64,000 nt of DNA. Source: an uncultured Collinsella sp. (lineage in GTDB: Bacteria; Actinomycetota; Coriobacteriia; Coriobacteriales; Coriobacteriaceae). Shown one piece after another: positions 34,257-43,370 of the stretch (its first letter is position 1; each line of letters opens with the position of its first letter). The stretch is taken from contig CAKUHA010000001.1 in NCBI GenBank assembly GCA_934655755.1, positions 1 to 64,000 on the forward strand. The letters run 5' to 3'. Below the pieces are notes generated by a model, which was not told the origin of the DNA, ran no database searches, and saw nothing but the letters and a program-made list of their open reading frames with translations. The position numbers and the translations under genes were made by a program.

Positions 34257-35933
34257 ATGGCTGATTCTATGTTCCACCAGCCCGTTATGGGTCGTCGCGC
34301 CTTTGTTGGCGGCACCCTCGCTGCGAGCTCCATGGCTTTTCTTGCCGCATGCGGCAAGAAGGGCGGCGACGCTTCCGGTTCTGAGTCCGGTTCGACGCTA
34401 AACTTCTACATCAACAACCCGGTCTGCATTGACCCCTACAACGTTCAGGAGGACCAGGGCACTCAGGTTGAGTACCAGCTGTTTGATGCTCTGACCGAGT
34501 ACGACAATGAGAAGGGCGAGATCGTTCCGCTGGCTTGCGAGTCCTTCGAGGCTAACGACGACGCCACCGAGTTCACCTTCAAGATCAAGAAGGCCAAGTT
34601 CCACAACGGTGACGACGTTACCTCCAAGTCCTTCAAGTTCGGTTGGGAGCGCTTGGTCAACACCAAGTCGGCTATCGCTACCGAGTATGGTCCTTCCGAG
34701 GTCGCTTATCACCTTTCCATGGTCGAGGGCTATGACGATCTGCTTGCCGGTAACGCTACCGAGCTCACCGGTGTCACCTGCCCCGACGATGAGACCCTCG
34801 TCGTCAAGCTGACTTCCGCCTACGCCGACTTCCCCTTCGTCGCCACTCACCCGGCTCTGGCCCCGGTTCCCGAGTGCGCCGAGTCCGATGCCAAGAGCTT
34901 CTACCTTGCCCCGATTGGTAACGGCCCGTTCATGATGGACGGCAAGTGGGAGGATGGTCAGGAGATCAACCTCAAGAAGTTCGACGATTACTATGGCGAC
35001 AAGGCCAAGATCGACGGCATTCACTTCCAGGTCATCAAGGACATGGAGACCGCTTACAAGGAGTTCCAGGCCGGTAACCTCGACGTTTGCGACGTTCCCG
35101 TTGCTCAGATCGATGCCGCCAAGAAGGACCGTGGCGAGTCCAAGGATGGCTACACCATGGGCGACGGTCAGCGTATGCTGCTCGGCGCTGAGCCTTCCAC
35201 GTACTATCTGACTTGCAACACCACGGCCGAGCCGTTCAACAACGCCGACCTGCGCAGGGGCATCTCCCTGGCCATCAACCGCGAGGCCATCTGCAAGACC
35301 ATCTTCAAGGGCACCCGTACCCCCGCCGACGGTATCGTTCCTCCGGGCATCGATGGCTACAAGGAGGGCGCATGGGAGTTCTGCGCCTATGACGTCGACA
35401 AGGCCAACGAGTACCTCGACAAGGTTGCTCCTGCCGACGCCAACGGTGACCGTGGCATTAACGTGACGCTGTCCTACAACCAGGACGGTGGCCACAAGGA
35501 GATCATGGAGTCCATCATCGGCGACCTCGCTAAGGTGGGCGTCAACGCCGTCTCCGATACCCCCGAGTGGTCTGCCCTGCTCGAGCAGTATCAGAACTTC
35601 AACTACCAGTTTGGTCGTCTGGGCTGGATCGCCGATTACCCGATTATGGACAACTTCCTGTATCCGCTGTTCCACTCCGACTCCCTCGGTGGCGACAACC
35701 GTTCCGGTTACAACAACCCCGAGTTCGATGCCAAGGTCGATGAGGCCCGTACCACCGTTGACGACGAAGAGCGTATCGCGAAGATGCAGGAGGCCGACGC
35801 CATTGTCGCTGCCGACTGCCCGGTTATTCCGCTGATGTTCTACACGCACACCCTCGCTGGTTCCGACCGCATCAAGCACCTCTATGTTGATCCGCAGAAG
35901 CATGCTGATCTGGGTACCGCTGAGCTCGCATAA
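34257..35933 (+). CDS. oppA: Oligopeptide-binding lipoprotein OppA
   Basis: This is the solute-binding lipoprotein of a second family-5 importer. The 558-residue protein has a signal with GRRAFVGGTLAA and the lipobox LAAC (Cys32); the twin Arg and hydrophobic stretch suggest Tat export. Downstream are FKIKKAKFHNGDDVTSKSF, LAPIGNGPFMM, a LRRGISLAINREAICK segment and GRLGWIADYPIMDNFL, typical of peptide-binding OppA proteins (more so than the first operon's binding protein). ATG 34257 is 5 bases after AAGGAGG. It is first in oppABCDF. Confidence 0.94.
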   Translation: MADSMFHQPVMGRRAFVGGTLAASSMAFLAACGKKGGDASGSESGSTLNFYINNPVCIDPYNVQEDQGTQVEYQLFDALTEYDNEKGEIVPLACESFEANDDATEFTFKIKKAKFHNGDDVTSKSFKFGWERLVNTKSAIATEYGPSEVAYHLSMVEGYDDLLAGNATELTGVTCPDDETLVVKLTSAYADFPFVATHPALAPVPECAESDAKSFYLAPIGNGPFMMDGKWEDGQEINLKKFDDYYGDKAKIDGIHFQVIKDMETAYKEFQAGNLDVCDVPVAQIDAAKKDRGESKDGYTMGDGQRMLLGAEPSTYYLTCNTTAEPFNNADLRRGISLAINREAICKTIFKGTRTPADGIVPPGIDGYKEGAWEFCAYDVDKANEYLDKVAPADANGDRGINVTLSYNQDGGHKEIMESIIGDLAKVGVNAVSDTPEWSALLEQYQNFNYQFGRLGWIADYPIMDNFLYPLFHSDSLGGDNRSGYNNPEFDAKVDEARTTVDDEERIAKMQEADAIVAADCPVIPLMFYTHTLAGSDRIKHLYVDPQKHADLGTAELA

Positions 35934-36028
35934 GATTTGCAGCTTTGGTGAGGGTCAAGTTTTTACGTAGACCTCATGGGAAACATACAGTTCCCCCTAA
36001 CCTGGGGTAAACTGGCTGATGGTAATTT

Positions 36029-36058
36029 TGGGATGCCGGTCTGGCGATCGGCATCCCA
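36029..36058 (+). terminator. Intra-operon hairpin between oppA and oppB
   Basis: GGGATGCCG (36030-36038) pairs with CGGCATCCC (36049-36057); only a short T-containing tail follows. It is placed exactly like the hairpin in the first ABC operon, after the binding-protein gene, and probably gives excess binding protein. Confidence 0.65.
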
Positions 36059-36088
36059 TTTAGGTTAATCCCTAGATAGGGGAGTGGT

Positions 36089-37126
36089 ATGGGTAAGTAC
36101 ATCGTTAAACGTGTGCTTCAGTTCATCCCGGTATTTTTGGGCGTTACGCTGATTCTGTTCGCCCTCCAGAATATCGTGCCGGGAGACCCGATCAAGCTGA
36201 TCGGTGGAGACAAGGCTCTGTCCCCCGAGGTGGAGCTTCAGCTTCGCGTGCGCTATCACCTGGTCCAGTCGGACGAGGACGGCAACGCGATCCTTGACGA
36301 GAACGGCGATCCCGTTCAAACGTCGCTCGTGGACCGTTACGTGTATTACATGAACGGTCTGCTTCATGGCGATTTGGGCAATTCGTATCAGCGCAAGCTG
36401 CCGGTTACGGATATCTTTGCCCAAAAGTATCCGTATACGGTCAAACTTGCCGCGTGCGCCATCGTGCTCGAGGCAATCATGGGTATCGGTGCGGGTATCA
36501 TTTCGGCGGTAAAGCGTTACTCCTTCTGGGATATTTTGGTAACGCTGACCACGTCGATCCTCGTTGCCGTTCCTGCTTTCTGGCTCGGTATGCTGCTGCA
36601 GCTGTTCTTTGGCGTCATCCTCAAGGATGCCACCGGCGGCGCATTCTCCATGCCGATTTCGGGTGCCGGCGGTGCTAGCTCTCAGTATCAGGATTGGATG
36701 CACTATGTGCTTCCGACCATCACGCTTGCTTCGGTTTCGACCGCCTATGCTGCCCGCATCATGCGCTCGCAGTTGCTCGACGTTATGAACCAGGATTACA
36801 TCCGTACGGCAAAGGCCAAGGGCCTCTCCAATCGCGCGATCATCATCAAGCATGCGCTTAAGAATGCACTCATCCCTGTCGTTACCTATATTGGTGTCGA
36901 CTTTGGCGGTATGCTTTCGGGCGCCATCCTGACCGAGACGGTCTTTAACTGGCCCGGTATCGGCTATGAGGTCTATCGCGCCATTAGCATGCGCGACTGG
37001 CCCATCGTTATGGGCGGCGTTACGCTCATCGTCGTCGTCGTCATGGTGATCAACCTGCTCGTCGACATTAGCTATGCATTCCTCGACCCGCGCATCCGCC
37101 TTGGCGGTCCGTCGGATAAGGCCTAA
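36089..37126 (+). CDS. oppB: Oligopeptide ABC transporter permease OppB
   Basis: This is the first membrane subunit of the peptide importer. The 345-residue protein begins KYIVKRVLQFIPVFLGVTLILF, a typical OppB first helix. A large outside loop is followed by five more helices, with the EAA loop DYIRTAKAKGLSNRAII and the ending YAFLDPRIRLG. The outside loop carries an Asp/Glu-rich insertion (DEDGNAILDENGD) longer than in E. coli OppB. A ribosome site (TAGGGGAG) precedes the ATG. Confidence 0.95.
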   Translation: MGKYIVKRVLQFIPVFLGVTLILFALQNIVPGDPIKLIGGDKALSPEVELQLRVRYHLVQSDEDGNAILDENGDPVQTSLVDRYVYYMNGLLHGDLGNSYQRKLPVTDIFAQKYPYTVKLAACAIVLEAIMGIGAGIISAVKRYSFWDILVTLTTSILVAVPAFWLGMLLQLFFGVILKDATGGAFSMPISGAGGASSQYQDWMHYVLPTITLASVSTAYAARIMRSQLLDVMNQDYIRTAKAKGLSNRAIIIKHALKNALIPVVTYIGVDFGGMLSGAILTETVFNWPGIGYEVYRAISMRDWPIVMGGVTLIVVVVMVINLLVDISYAFLDPRIRLGGPSDKA

Positions 37127-37140
37127 GGGAGGTACGTCTC

Positions 37141-38076
37141 ATGCAGGAAACTGATTCTCAGTCTCAGGAGCAGGCTACCGCCACCAAGGCCGCATCTGCT
37201 CCCGCCAAGTCCCGCACGCTGTGGGGCGACGCTTTTAAGCGTCTTCGTAAGAACAAGCTCGCCGTTATCGGTGTCTGCTGGATTATCATCGTCGTTGTGG
37301 TTGCTCTGACCGCCGATCTGTGGGCTAAGCCCTGGCTCGGTTCGCCGACGGCTTCCGATTCGACCACCATGGCCGAGACTTCGCTGCTGGCTCCGTGTGC
37401 CGATCACCCGTTTGGTACCGACTCCCTTGGTCGCGACATTCTCGTCCGCGTTATCTACGGTGCACGCGTTTCGCTTTCCGTCGGCATCATGGCCACTGCC
37501 ATCTCCACGGTGATCGGTCTGGTCATGGGCGCCCTCGCCGGTTTCTATGGCGGCATCTGGGATACGATCATCATGCGCTGCGCGGATATTTTCCTAGCGT
37601 TTCCGTACGTGCTGTTCGTTGTCGCCATGATCGCCGTTATCGGTCGTGGCCTCCAGAACGTCTTTATCGCTATCGGTATTCTCGGCTGGCCTTCGATTGC
37701 GCGCGTCTTCCGATCCGCGATCCTGACGGTCAAAGAAAACGACTATGTTGATGCCGCTCGCGCTATGGGTGCATCCGATGCTCGTATCGTTATGCGTCAC
37801 ATCTTCCCGAACTCCGTTGCTTCCATCGTGGTCTACGCGACCATGAATATTGGTGGCGCTATTTTGACCGAGTCCGCTCTGTCCTTCCTCGGCATGGGCG
37901 TTATCCCGCCTACGCCTTCGTGGGGCTCCATGATTCAGGACGGCCAGCAGTATCTTCTGACCGCTCCCTGGATGATGATCATGCCCGGTCTGGCAATTCT
38001 CTCGACGGTGCTCGCCTTCACCCTGCTTGGTGACGGACTGCGCGACGCCCTCGACGTCAAGATGAAGGACGCATAA
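37141..38076 (+). CDS. oppC: Oligopeptide ABC transporter permease OppC
   Basis: This is the second membrane subunit. The 311-residue protein has a short charged N-terminus, TLWGDAFKRLRKNKLAVIG leading into the first helix, then the family signature HPFGTDSLGRDILVRVIYGARVS. Further helices follow, with the EAA loop DYVDAARAMGASDARIV and the end GDGLRDALDVKMKDA. It lies 14 bases after oppB and 2 bases before oppD. Confidence 0.96.
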   Translation: MQETDSQSQEQATATKAASAPAKSRTLWGDAFKRLRKNKLAVIGVCWIIIVVVVALTADLWAKPWLGSPTASDSTTMAETSLLAPCADHPFGTDSLGRDILVRVIYGARVSLSVGIMATAISTVIGLVMGALAGFYGGIWDTIIMRCADIFLAFPYVLFVVAMIAVIGRGLQNVFIAIGILGWPSIARVFRSAILTVKENDYVDAARAMGASDARIVMRHIFPNSVASIVVYATMNIGGAILTESALSFLGMGVIPPTPSWGSMIQDGQQYLLTAPWMMIMPGLAILSTVLAFTLLGDGLRDALDVKMKDA

Positions 38077-38078
38077 GG

Positions 38079-39170
38079 ATGAAGAAGAATAAGAACTATG
38101 TGGACCTGAAGGACCAGCCGGTTCCCGAGGGCCAGCATCTGCTCGAGGTCGATGACCTCAAGATGTATTTCCATACCGAGGACGGCGTCGTTCGCGCTGT
38201 CGACGGCGTGTCTTACACGCTTGATCGTGGCGAGACCCTGGGTGTCGTCGGTGAGTCCGGTTCTGGTAAGTCCGTGACCGCCATGACCATCATGGGCCTT
38301 ATCTCGATGCCTCCGGGAAAGATCGAGGGCGGTGACGTTCGCTATCGCGGTCGTTCCATCCTCGAGATGTCCGAGGAAGAGATGCAGCACATTCGCGGTA
38401 ACGATATCGCGATGATTTTCCAGGATCCTATGACCTCCCTCAACCCGGTCTACAAGATCGGCAAGCAGGTGGGCGAGGGCCTTCGTTTGCACCGTGGTTA
38501 CTCCAAGCAGGAGGCGCTCAAGCGCGCCACCGAGCTTCTGGACCTCGTGGGTATCCCTGAGCCCGAGAAGCGCGTCAATGAGTACCCGCACCAGTTCTCC
38601 GGTGGTATGCGTCAGCGCGTCATGATCGCTATGGCTCTTGCCTGCGATCCCGACATTCTGATTGCCGACGAGCCCACGACCGCTCTGGACGTTACCATCC
38701 AGGCTCAGATTATTGAGCTCATGCAGGAGATGCAGGAGAAGAACGGTAACGCCATCATCATGATTACCCACGACCTGGGTGTTGTCGCCGACATGGCCGA
38801 TAAGATCATGGTTATGTACGCCGGCCGTCCCGTCGAGTTCGGTACTGCTGAGGAAATCTTCTACGAGAGCCGCCACCCCTACACCTGGGGCCTTATCCGC
38901 TCCATCCCGGAGCAGGCCATCGAAGAGAAGAAGCCTCTTACGCCGATTCACGGCAACCCGCCTTCGCTCATGAACTTGCCTGAGGGCTGCGTCTTCTCTC
39001 CTCGTTGCCCCTATGCGACGGACAAGTGCCGCAAGCAGCGCCCCGAGCGCGTTGTCACCGAGTCTGGTCATTACTCTGCGTGCCACTACTCCGGTGACCC
39101 CGAGTTCCTCAAGAACGCTCCTGAGACGTCCCGTACGCGCAAGGATTCCAAGAAGGGAGGCGAGGCGTAA
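38079..39170 (+). CDS. oppD: Oligopeptide ABC transporter ATP-binding protein OppD
   Basis: This is an ATPase subunit of the importer. The 363-residue protein has Walker [14 protein letters not shown]-loop [12 protein letters not shown], the signature [15 protein letters not shown], Walker [14 protein letters not shown] and switch His in MITHD. The C-terminal oligopeptide-type extension carries clustered Cys residues ([15 protein letters not shown] and CHYSG) that in this family can bind an Fe-S cluster. Its stop codon shares an A with the oppF start. Confidence 0.96.
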   Translation: MKKNKNYVDLKDQPVPEGQHLLEVDDLKMYFHTEDGVVRAVDGVSYTLDRGETLGVVGESGSGKSVTAMTIMGLISMPPGKIEGGDVRYRGRSILEMSEEEMQHIRGNDIAMIFQDPMTSLNPVYKIGKQVGEGLRLHRGYSKQEALKRATELLDLVGIPEPEKRVNEYPHQFSGGMRQRVMIAMALACDPDILIADEPTTALDVTIQAQIIELMQEMQEKNGNAIIMITHDLGVVADMADKIMVMYAGRPVEFGTAEEIFYESRHPYTWGLIRSIPEQAIEEKKPLTPIHGNPPSLMNLPEGCVFSPRCPYATDKCRKQRPERVVTESGHYSACHYSGDPEFLKNAPETSRTRKDSKKGGEA

Positions 39171-40198
39171 TGGCAGATACCAACGAGCGTACTCCGCTGC
39201 TGAAGGTCGAGCACCTCTCTAAGGAGTTTCCCGCTGAGTCCGGCATGTTCGCCAAGCGCTTCTCCAAGCGTGTCGTCTCTGCTGTGAACGACATTTCGTT
39301 TGAGATCTATCCGGGCGAGACCTTCGGTCTGGTTGGCGAGTCCGGTTGCGGTAAGTCCACGACGGGCCGCACCATCATGCGCCTCACCAAGCCGACGGCC
39401 GGCAAGGTCTTTTTCCAGGGTAAAGATGTCTCCGAGATGAACAAGCATGAGATCAAGGACATGCGCCGCGAGATGCAGTTCATCTTCCAGGATCCTTATG
39501 CTTCGCTGAATCCTCGTATGACCATCGGCGAGATTGTCTCCGAGCCTATGACCATTCACGGCGTGGGCACCAAGGAGGAGCGTATCGAGCGCGTCCGCGA
39601 GCTGTTGGACGTCGTCGGTCTGAACCCCGAGCACATCAACCGCTATCCGCACGAGTTCTCGGGCGGCCAGCGTCAGCGTGTCGGCATCGCCCGTGCATTC
39701 GCGCTTAAGCCCAAGCTGATCATCTGCGACGAGCCGGTCTCCGCTCTGGATGTTTCTATTCAGGCTCAGGTTCTGAACCTGCTGAAGGAACTTCAGGACA
39801 AGTTCGGTACGGCTTATCTCTTCATCGCTCACGACCTCTCCGTCGTGCAGCACATCTCCGACCGCGTTGCCGTTATGTATTTGGGCAAGATGGTCGAGGT
39901 TTCGGACTGGAAGACGCTTTACAGCGAGCCGCACCACCCGTACACGCAGTCGCTGCTGTCTGCCGTGCCGGTGCCCGATCCGGATATCCAGAAGACTCGT
40001 AAGCGCATCATCCTCGCCGGCGATCCGCCGTCGCCGCTGGATCCCCCGACCGGCTGCCGTTTCCATACGCGCTGCCCGATCGCGCAGGGCATCTGCTCCG
40101 AGAAGCTTCCCGAGTTTAAGGAAGTTGCCCCGGGCCACTGCTGCGCCTGCCACTTCGCCGAGCCGTTCCCGATCAAGGAATCGCACATCGACCTGTAG
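39170..40198 (+). CDS. oppF: Oligopeptide ABC transporter ATP-binding protein OppF
   Basis: This is the second ATPase subunit. The 342-residue protein has Walker A GESGCGKSTTGR, Q-loop FIFQDPYASLNP, signature FSGGQRQRVGIARAF, Walker B IICDEPVSALDVS and switch His in FIAHD. The C-terminus again has a Cys cluster (GCRFHTRCPIAQGICSE and CCACHF). The start overlaps the oppD stop by one base. It ends the operon, before the palindrome-rich non-coding stretch. Confidence 0.96.
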   Translation: MADTNERTPLLKVEHLSKEFPAESGMFAKRFSKRVVSAVNDISFEIYPGETFGLVGESGCGKSTTGRTIMRLTKPTAGKVFFQGKDVSEMNKHEIKDMRREMQFIFQDPYASLNPRMTIGEIVSEPMTIHGVGTKEERIERVRELLDVVGLNPEHINRYPHEFSGGQRQRVGIARAFALKPKLIICDEPVSALDVSIQAQVLNLLKELQDKFGTAYLFIAHDLSVVQHISDRVAVMYLGKMVEVSDWKTLYSEPHHPYTQSLLSAVPVPDPDIQKTRKRIILAGDPPSPLDPPTGCRFHTRCPIAQGICSEKLPEFKEVAPGHCCACHFAEPFPIKESHIDL

Positions 40199-40218
40199 TC
40201 GGTTGTTCTTGTCCGGGC

Positions 40219-40342
40219 CCGTGCTGGTCTTAGTTTTCAGAACGTCCTCGACCATGGAAACCCCCTTATCCTGCTCCTTCGGAGCTGCGGATAAGGGGGT
40301 TTCCTGGTCTGCGGAATGTTCTGAAAACTAAGTCCAGCACGG
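40219..40342 (+). terminator. Nested giant stem-loop after oppF
   Basis: Outer arms 40219-40245 and 40316-40342 pair over 27 positions with one mismatch and one G-U. Inner arms 40256-40271 and 40289-40304 pair perfectly over 16 bp, extended by GACCA/TGGTC (40250-40254 and 40305-40309) and capped by GCTCC-TTC-GGAGC. It lies 20 bases after the oppF stop and probably ends or stabilises the opp mRNA, though it lacks a U tract. Confidence 0.8.
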
Positions 40343-40409
40343 ACCCTGCGGTTACTTGGCAGGGAAGTGCGATTCCCGGATCGCTCACTTAATCTAATAA
40401 GAATTAAGC

Positions 40410-40435
40410 GAGGCCGGAGCTTAAGCTCCGGCCTC
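40410..40435. repeat. 26-base perfect palindrome
   Basis: GAGGCCGGAGCTT is followed directly by its reverse complement AAGCTCCGGCCTC with no loop. A short CTTAT tail follows. A protein site or cruciform is as likely as a transcript end. Confidence 0.75.
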
Positions 40436-40445
40436 CTTATATAAG

Positions 40446-40464
40446 GGCTCGGCAAAGCCGAGCC
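40446..40464. repeat. Short hairpin GGCTCGGC-AAA-GCCGAGCC
   Basis: An 8-bp perfect stem with an AAA loop, 10 bases after the 26-base palindrome. The stem is stable but no U run follows. Confidence 0.7.
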
Positions 40465-40525
40465 ACAAACTTTATATCAGCCCTCAGAACATGTTTGAGA
40501 ACTGTGCATGGAGTACGTGCTCCTA

Positions 40526-40650
40526 GGACCGAGATGAGGTTACTTTCCAACGCATTCCGCAGGGCGCGGCATTATTTTGTAGCGCGAAGCGCGAATCAAA
40601 ATTATGCCGCATGCCCGAGGACGCGTTGGAAAGTAACCTCATCTCGGTCC
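40526..40650. repeat. 125-base long inverted repeat with 28-bp perfect arms
   Basis: Arms 40526-40553 and 40623-40650 are perfect reverse complements. Inside, GGGC..GCGGCATTATTTTG pairs with CAAAATTATGCCGCATGCCC with minor bulges, and the tip is GCGC-GAA-GCGC. Almost the whole element is double-stranded. No coding frame and no target-site duplication are seen. Confidence 0.85.
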
Positions 40651-40688
40651 GGACAGAGCTATCTACCTGCGCATTTACAAATTCGTAA

Positions 40689-40737
40689 ACTTTTTTCAAA
40701 AAAGTGCTTGCACAGTTCTCGAATCATAGGTTATTAT
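40689..40737 (+). promoter_or_regulatory. tRNA-Leu promoter with upstream A/T palindrome
   Basis: TTGCAC (40708-40713) and TATTAT (40732-40737) are 18 bases apart. Directly upstream lies the palindrome ACTTTTTTCAAAAAAGT (40689-40705). The same palindrome-plus-TTGC arrangement precedes the tRNA operons at 44163 and 46853. Confidence 0.8.
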
Positions 40738-40794
40738 CTTCCTCGTTGAACGCGCGGGGCCAACAAAACGAACCGCAAATCAACAATATAGCAT

Positions 40795-40884
40795 GTCGGA
40801 GTGGCGGAATTGGCAGACGCGCTAGCTTGAGGTGCTAGTGACCGCTTTTTGGTCATGCGGGTTCAAGTCCCGCCTCCGACACCA
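40795..40884 (+). tRNA. tRNA-Leu(GAG)
   Basis: The acceptor stem GTCGGAG/CTCCGAC, anticodon stem CTAGC/GCTAG with loop TTGAGGT (anticodon GAG), a long class II variable arm, the T-loop GGTTCAAGTCC and an encoded CCA identify a leucine tRNA. Confidence 0.97.
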
Positions 40885-40895
40885 TCGCATTTGAG

Positions 40896-40917
40896 AAGCC
40901 TCTTCGGAGGCTTTTTT
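40896..40917 (+). terminator. Terminator after tRNA-Leu
   Basis: AAGCCTC-TTCG-GAGGCTT followed by T residues. It also separates the tRNA from the phosphatase gene start. Confidence 0.93.
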
Positions 40918-40943
40918 GTTACCGATAGACGGTGAGGTTCACG

Positions 40944-43289
40944 ATGGAAACGCTTGAGCGCAACGAGTGGGCAGACGTTGCCCAACTGGTCGAGATCACG
41001 AGCGACGCTGTCATCATCTGCGAACTCGACGGAACCATTCTGCATGTGAATAATCGCTTGCTCGACTTGATGTGCGAGAAGCGCGCCGATGTCATCAATG
41101 GTGACGTTAAGGACGTGCTGTACTCGTCTGCCTTTGAGCGCGCGACTGAACATCGTCTGCCGTTTGAGACCGACGGCTCCGAGAGCGAGCTGATGCTCAA
41201 GCTAAGTGACGGGTCCTTTATTCCCGTCTTGGTCCGCGCGGGTTCCGTTACGCCTCCGCGCATCTTTGGACGCCGTGCGCCGCGTGTTCTGGTTGCACTT
41301 CACAGCATCGAAGAGCAATATTCTCACGACCGTCAGCTTAAACGGGCGCTTTCGGAGCTCAGGGTGGCGAATAAGCGTCTTTCGGGCACGCTTTCGGTCA
41401 TTATGAGCACTGTGGGTTCCGATGAGCTCCCCAGCCTGCTCGATACCGTTTTGAATCAGCTCGTCGGAACGCTCGATGCTTCCGGCGCGGCCATCTATTT
41501 TTCCGAGAGTGGCGGTTTTAAGCTCCGCGGCGTTTCCAAGGAGCTTGAGGACAGCTATCTGCCCGAGTTCATGCCGTATGGCGCGGGCATTCCGACCTAC
41601 GTACTTCGTGAGTCGCGTGCTTGTCGTCTTTCGATCCAGCAGGACCTTGAGGGAGATCGAGTCGCCTCGGGCATGTTCATGGATCTGGATAATCGTTCCA
41701 AGCACCTGCTGCGCGTGCAGGACATGCCTCCGTATCGCAGCGAGATTTGTCTTCCCGTGTTTTACGGCACACAGGTACTCGGTGTGTTGGAAGTTGGTTG
41801 GAAGCGCCCCCAGGCGCCGCTTGCCTATGACGTTAACGTGCTCGAGGTCATTTGCGATTACCTGTCCATCCAGTTGGTAGGTATGGCGTCGAGCCTGCGC
41901 TCGCGTCGTACCGCAGAATTGGGTCGCTCGCTTAATGTGCTGCGTGATGAGCTCTTTACTTATCTCGATGATCCGGTCGCTGCTTCGCGCGCTGTGTCCT
42001 CCGAAATCTGCGCTGTGCTCAATTGCCATTTTTGCCCCGTGGAGTACGATGCGGGCCTTGAAGCCTATGTCATTGATTTTGAGGGCGGCAGCCGCGTGGC
42101 ATTGCCGGGTGACCCGGAGTCGCTCTTCTTTTCGACTACGGCGCCCGCTGCTCGTTTGGGCGCCGCGTCAGACGGCTTTGAGGTGTCGGTTCTGGGCGGC
42201 GCGAGCGCCGATGACCTGAAGCACGTTCGCTTGACGCGCGTTGATGAGTCTATGCCCATGGGCGGATGGTTGAGAGCTCACGGCCTGCCGTGCCAAGGTC
42301 TCTATGTCGATTCCGGTGTTGAGGCGGGGCATGTTCGCCCGGAGGCCGGTATTCAGCGGAGTAACGACGCTATCGTGCCCGCCGACGTTGCCAAGGGGCC
42401 GACGACGCGTGCCTTGCTGCTTCGTGATGGCAGTCAAGAGCCGATTGACGACCTTGAATACGACTACCTGGTGCACTTGGCCCACGATTTTGAGTTGATC
42501 TATGAAGGTGAGTCGCAAAAGCGCGAGGAGCGTCATATCGCCCAGACCCTTCAGGTCGGTATGAGGAATTCGCTCGGCGATGTTCCGGGCATCGCGACCG
42601 ACTCGGTGTATCTGTCGGCCACGAACTCCGCATTGGTCGGCGGTGACTTCTATACTCTCATCCGTCTTCCCGACGACTGCGCCGTCATGATTCTGGGCGA
42701 TGTGTCCGGCAAGGGTGTCGAAGCGGCATCCATGTCCGCACTCGTCAAGACGGCCCTGACGGCCTATGCCTGGGAGGGCGCGGGCCCCGCTCGCATGGCA
42801 CGCTCCCTCAACAGCATGCTCATGGGCTTCTCGAGGGTCGAGACGTTTGTGACGGCCTTTATCGCCAAGATCGATCTTAAGGCGGGTCGCGCCACTTATT
42901 GTTCGGCAGGCCATCCTCCCACCATGGTCATCAGGCCCGAGTCGATGCCGCTTGGCGGCGACGAGGCTCGTGGGGGAGAGGTCGAGCTCCTTGGATGCCA
43001 GTCGGGCGTGATCGGCGCATTCGAAAGCATGGTGTACGAGACGGGCACCTTTACGTTCGCTCCTGGTGACATGCTCTTTATGTACACCGATGGAACGATT
43101 GAGGCGCGCGACCGCACGGGGGCGTTCTTTGGCGAACAACGTTTACGCGACCTTTTGCTATCGATTTCGGGCGAGGGCGTATCGGGTATCTGCGGCAAGG
43201 TCTTGGGAGAACTCGATCGCTTTACCGAGTCGGCGCTGGACGACGATATCGCACTGGTGTCCCTTGAGTTTTTGCGGGGTCGGTCGTAA
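40944..43289 (+). CDS. PAS-GAF-PP2C (RsbU/SpoIIE-type) serine phosphatase
   Basis: This is a predicted sensor phosphatase that dephosphorylates an anti-anti-sigma (STAS) protein in a partner-switching system. The 781-residue protein has an N-terminal PAS domain (residues about 12-120; VEITSDAVIICELDGTILHVNNRLLDLM), a coiled segment, a GAF-like domain (about 165-325), a second poorly defined sensor region and a C-terminal PP2C domain. The PP2C motifs are NSALVGGDFYTL, MILGDVSGKGVEAASMSA (Asp near 586), MYTDGTIEARD (near 712) and DDDIALVSLEF. ATG 40944 is preceded by GAGG at 7 bases; a GTG four codons earlier is possible. The next gene encodes the likely substrate. Confidence 0.9.
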   Translation: METLERNEWADVAQLVEITSDAVIICELDGTILHVNNRLLDLMCEKRADVINGDVKDVLYSSAFERATEHRLPFETDGSESELMLKLSDGSFIPVLVRAGSVTPPRIFGRRAPRVLVALHSIEEQYSHDRQLKRALSELRVANKRLSGTLSVIMSTVGSDELPSLLDTVLNQLVGTLDASGAAIYFSESGGFKLRGVSKELEDSYLPEFMPYGAGIPTYVLRESRACRLSIQQDLEGDRVASGMFMDLDNRSKHLLRVQDMPPYRSEICLPVFYGTQVLGVLEVGWKRPQAPLAYDVNVLEVICDYLSIQLVGMASSLRSRRTAELGRSLNVLRDELFTYLDDPVAASRAVSSEICAVLNCHFCPVEYDAGLEAYVIDFEGGSRVALPGDPESLFFSTTAPAARLGAASDGFEVSVLGGASADDLKHVRLTRVDESMPMGGWLRAHGLPCQGLYVDSGVEAGHVRPEAGIQRSNDAIVPADVAKGPTTRALLLRDGSQEPIDDLEYDYLVHLAHDFELIYEGESQKREERHIAQTLQVGMRNSLGDVPGIATDSVYLSATNSALVGGDFYTLIRLPDDCAVMILGDVSGKGVEAASMSALVKTALTAYAWEGAGPARMARSLNSMLMGFSRVETFVTAFIAKIDLKAGRATYCSAGHPPTMVIRPESMPLGGDEARGGEVELLGCQSGVIGAFESMVYETGTFTFAPGDMLFMYTDGTIEARDRTGAFFGEQRLRDLLLSISGEGVSGICGKVLGELDRFTESALDDDIALVSLEFLRGRS

Positions 43290-43370
43290 ACAACGGCGCT
43301 GGGCGGGCCGAATCCGCGCGGCTGCGGAAACGCATGCATCGAATAAGCTCTTTTGGGGAACCATGGTCGT

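Larger units (their letters stand above)
40199..40794. other. 596-base non-coding stretch with stacked giant palindromes
   Basis: I find no gene between oppF and tRNA-Leu. Instead there are four separate inverted repeats: 40219-40342 (nested, about 60 bp of arm), 40410-40435 (26-base perfect palindrome), 40446-40464 and 40526-40650 (28-bp perfect arms). The tRNA promoter follows. This density of dyads is far above that of other intergenic regions here. Confidence 0.85.

Noticed and set aside
40495..40749. Short open frame inside the palindrome island
   Set aside because: It spans the long inverted repeat, has no ribosome site and gives no recognisable protein.
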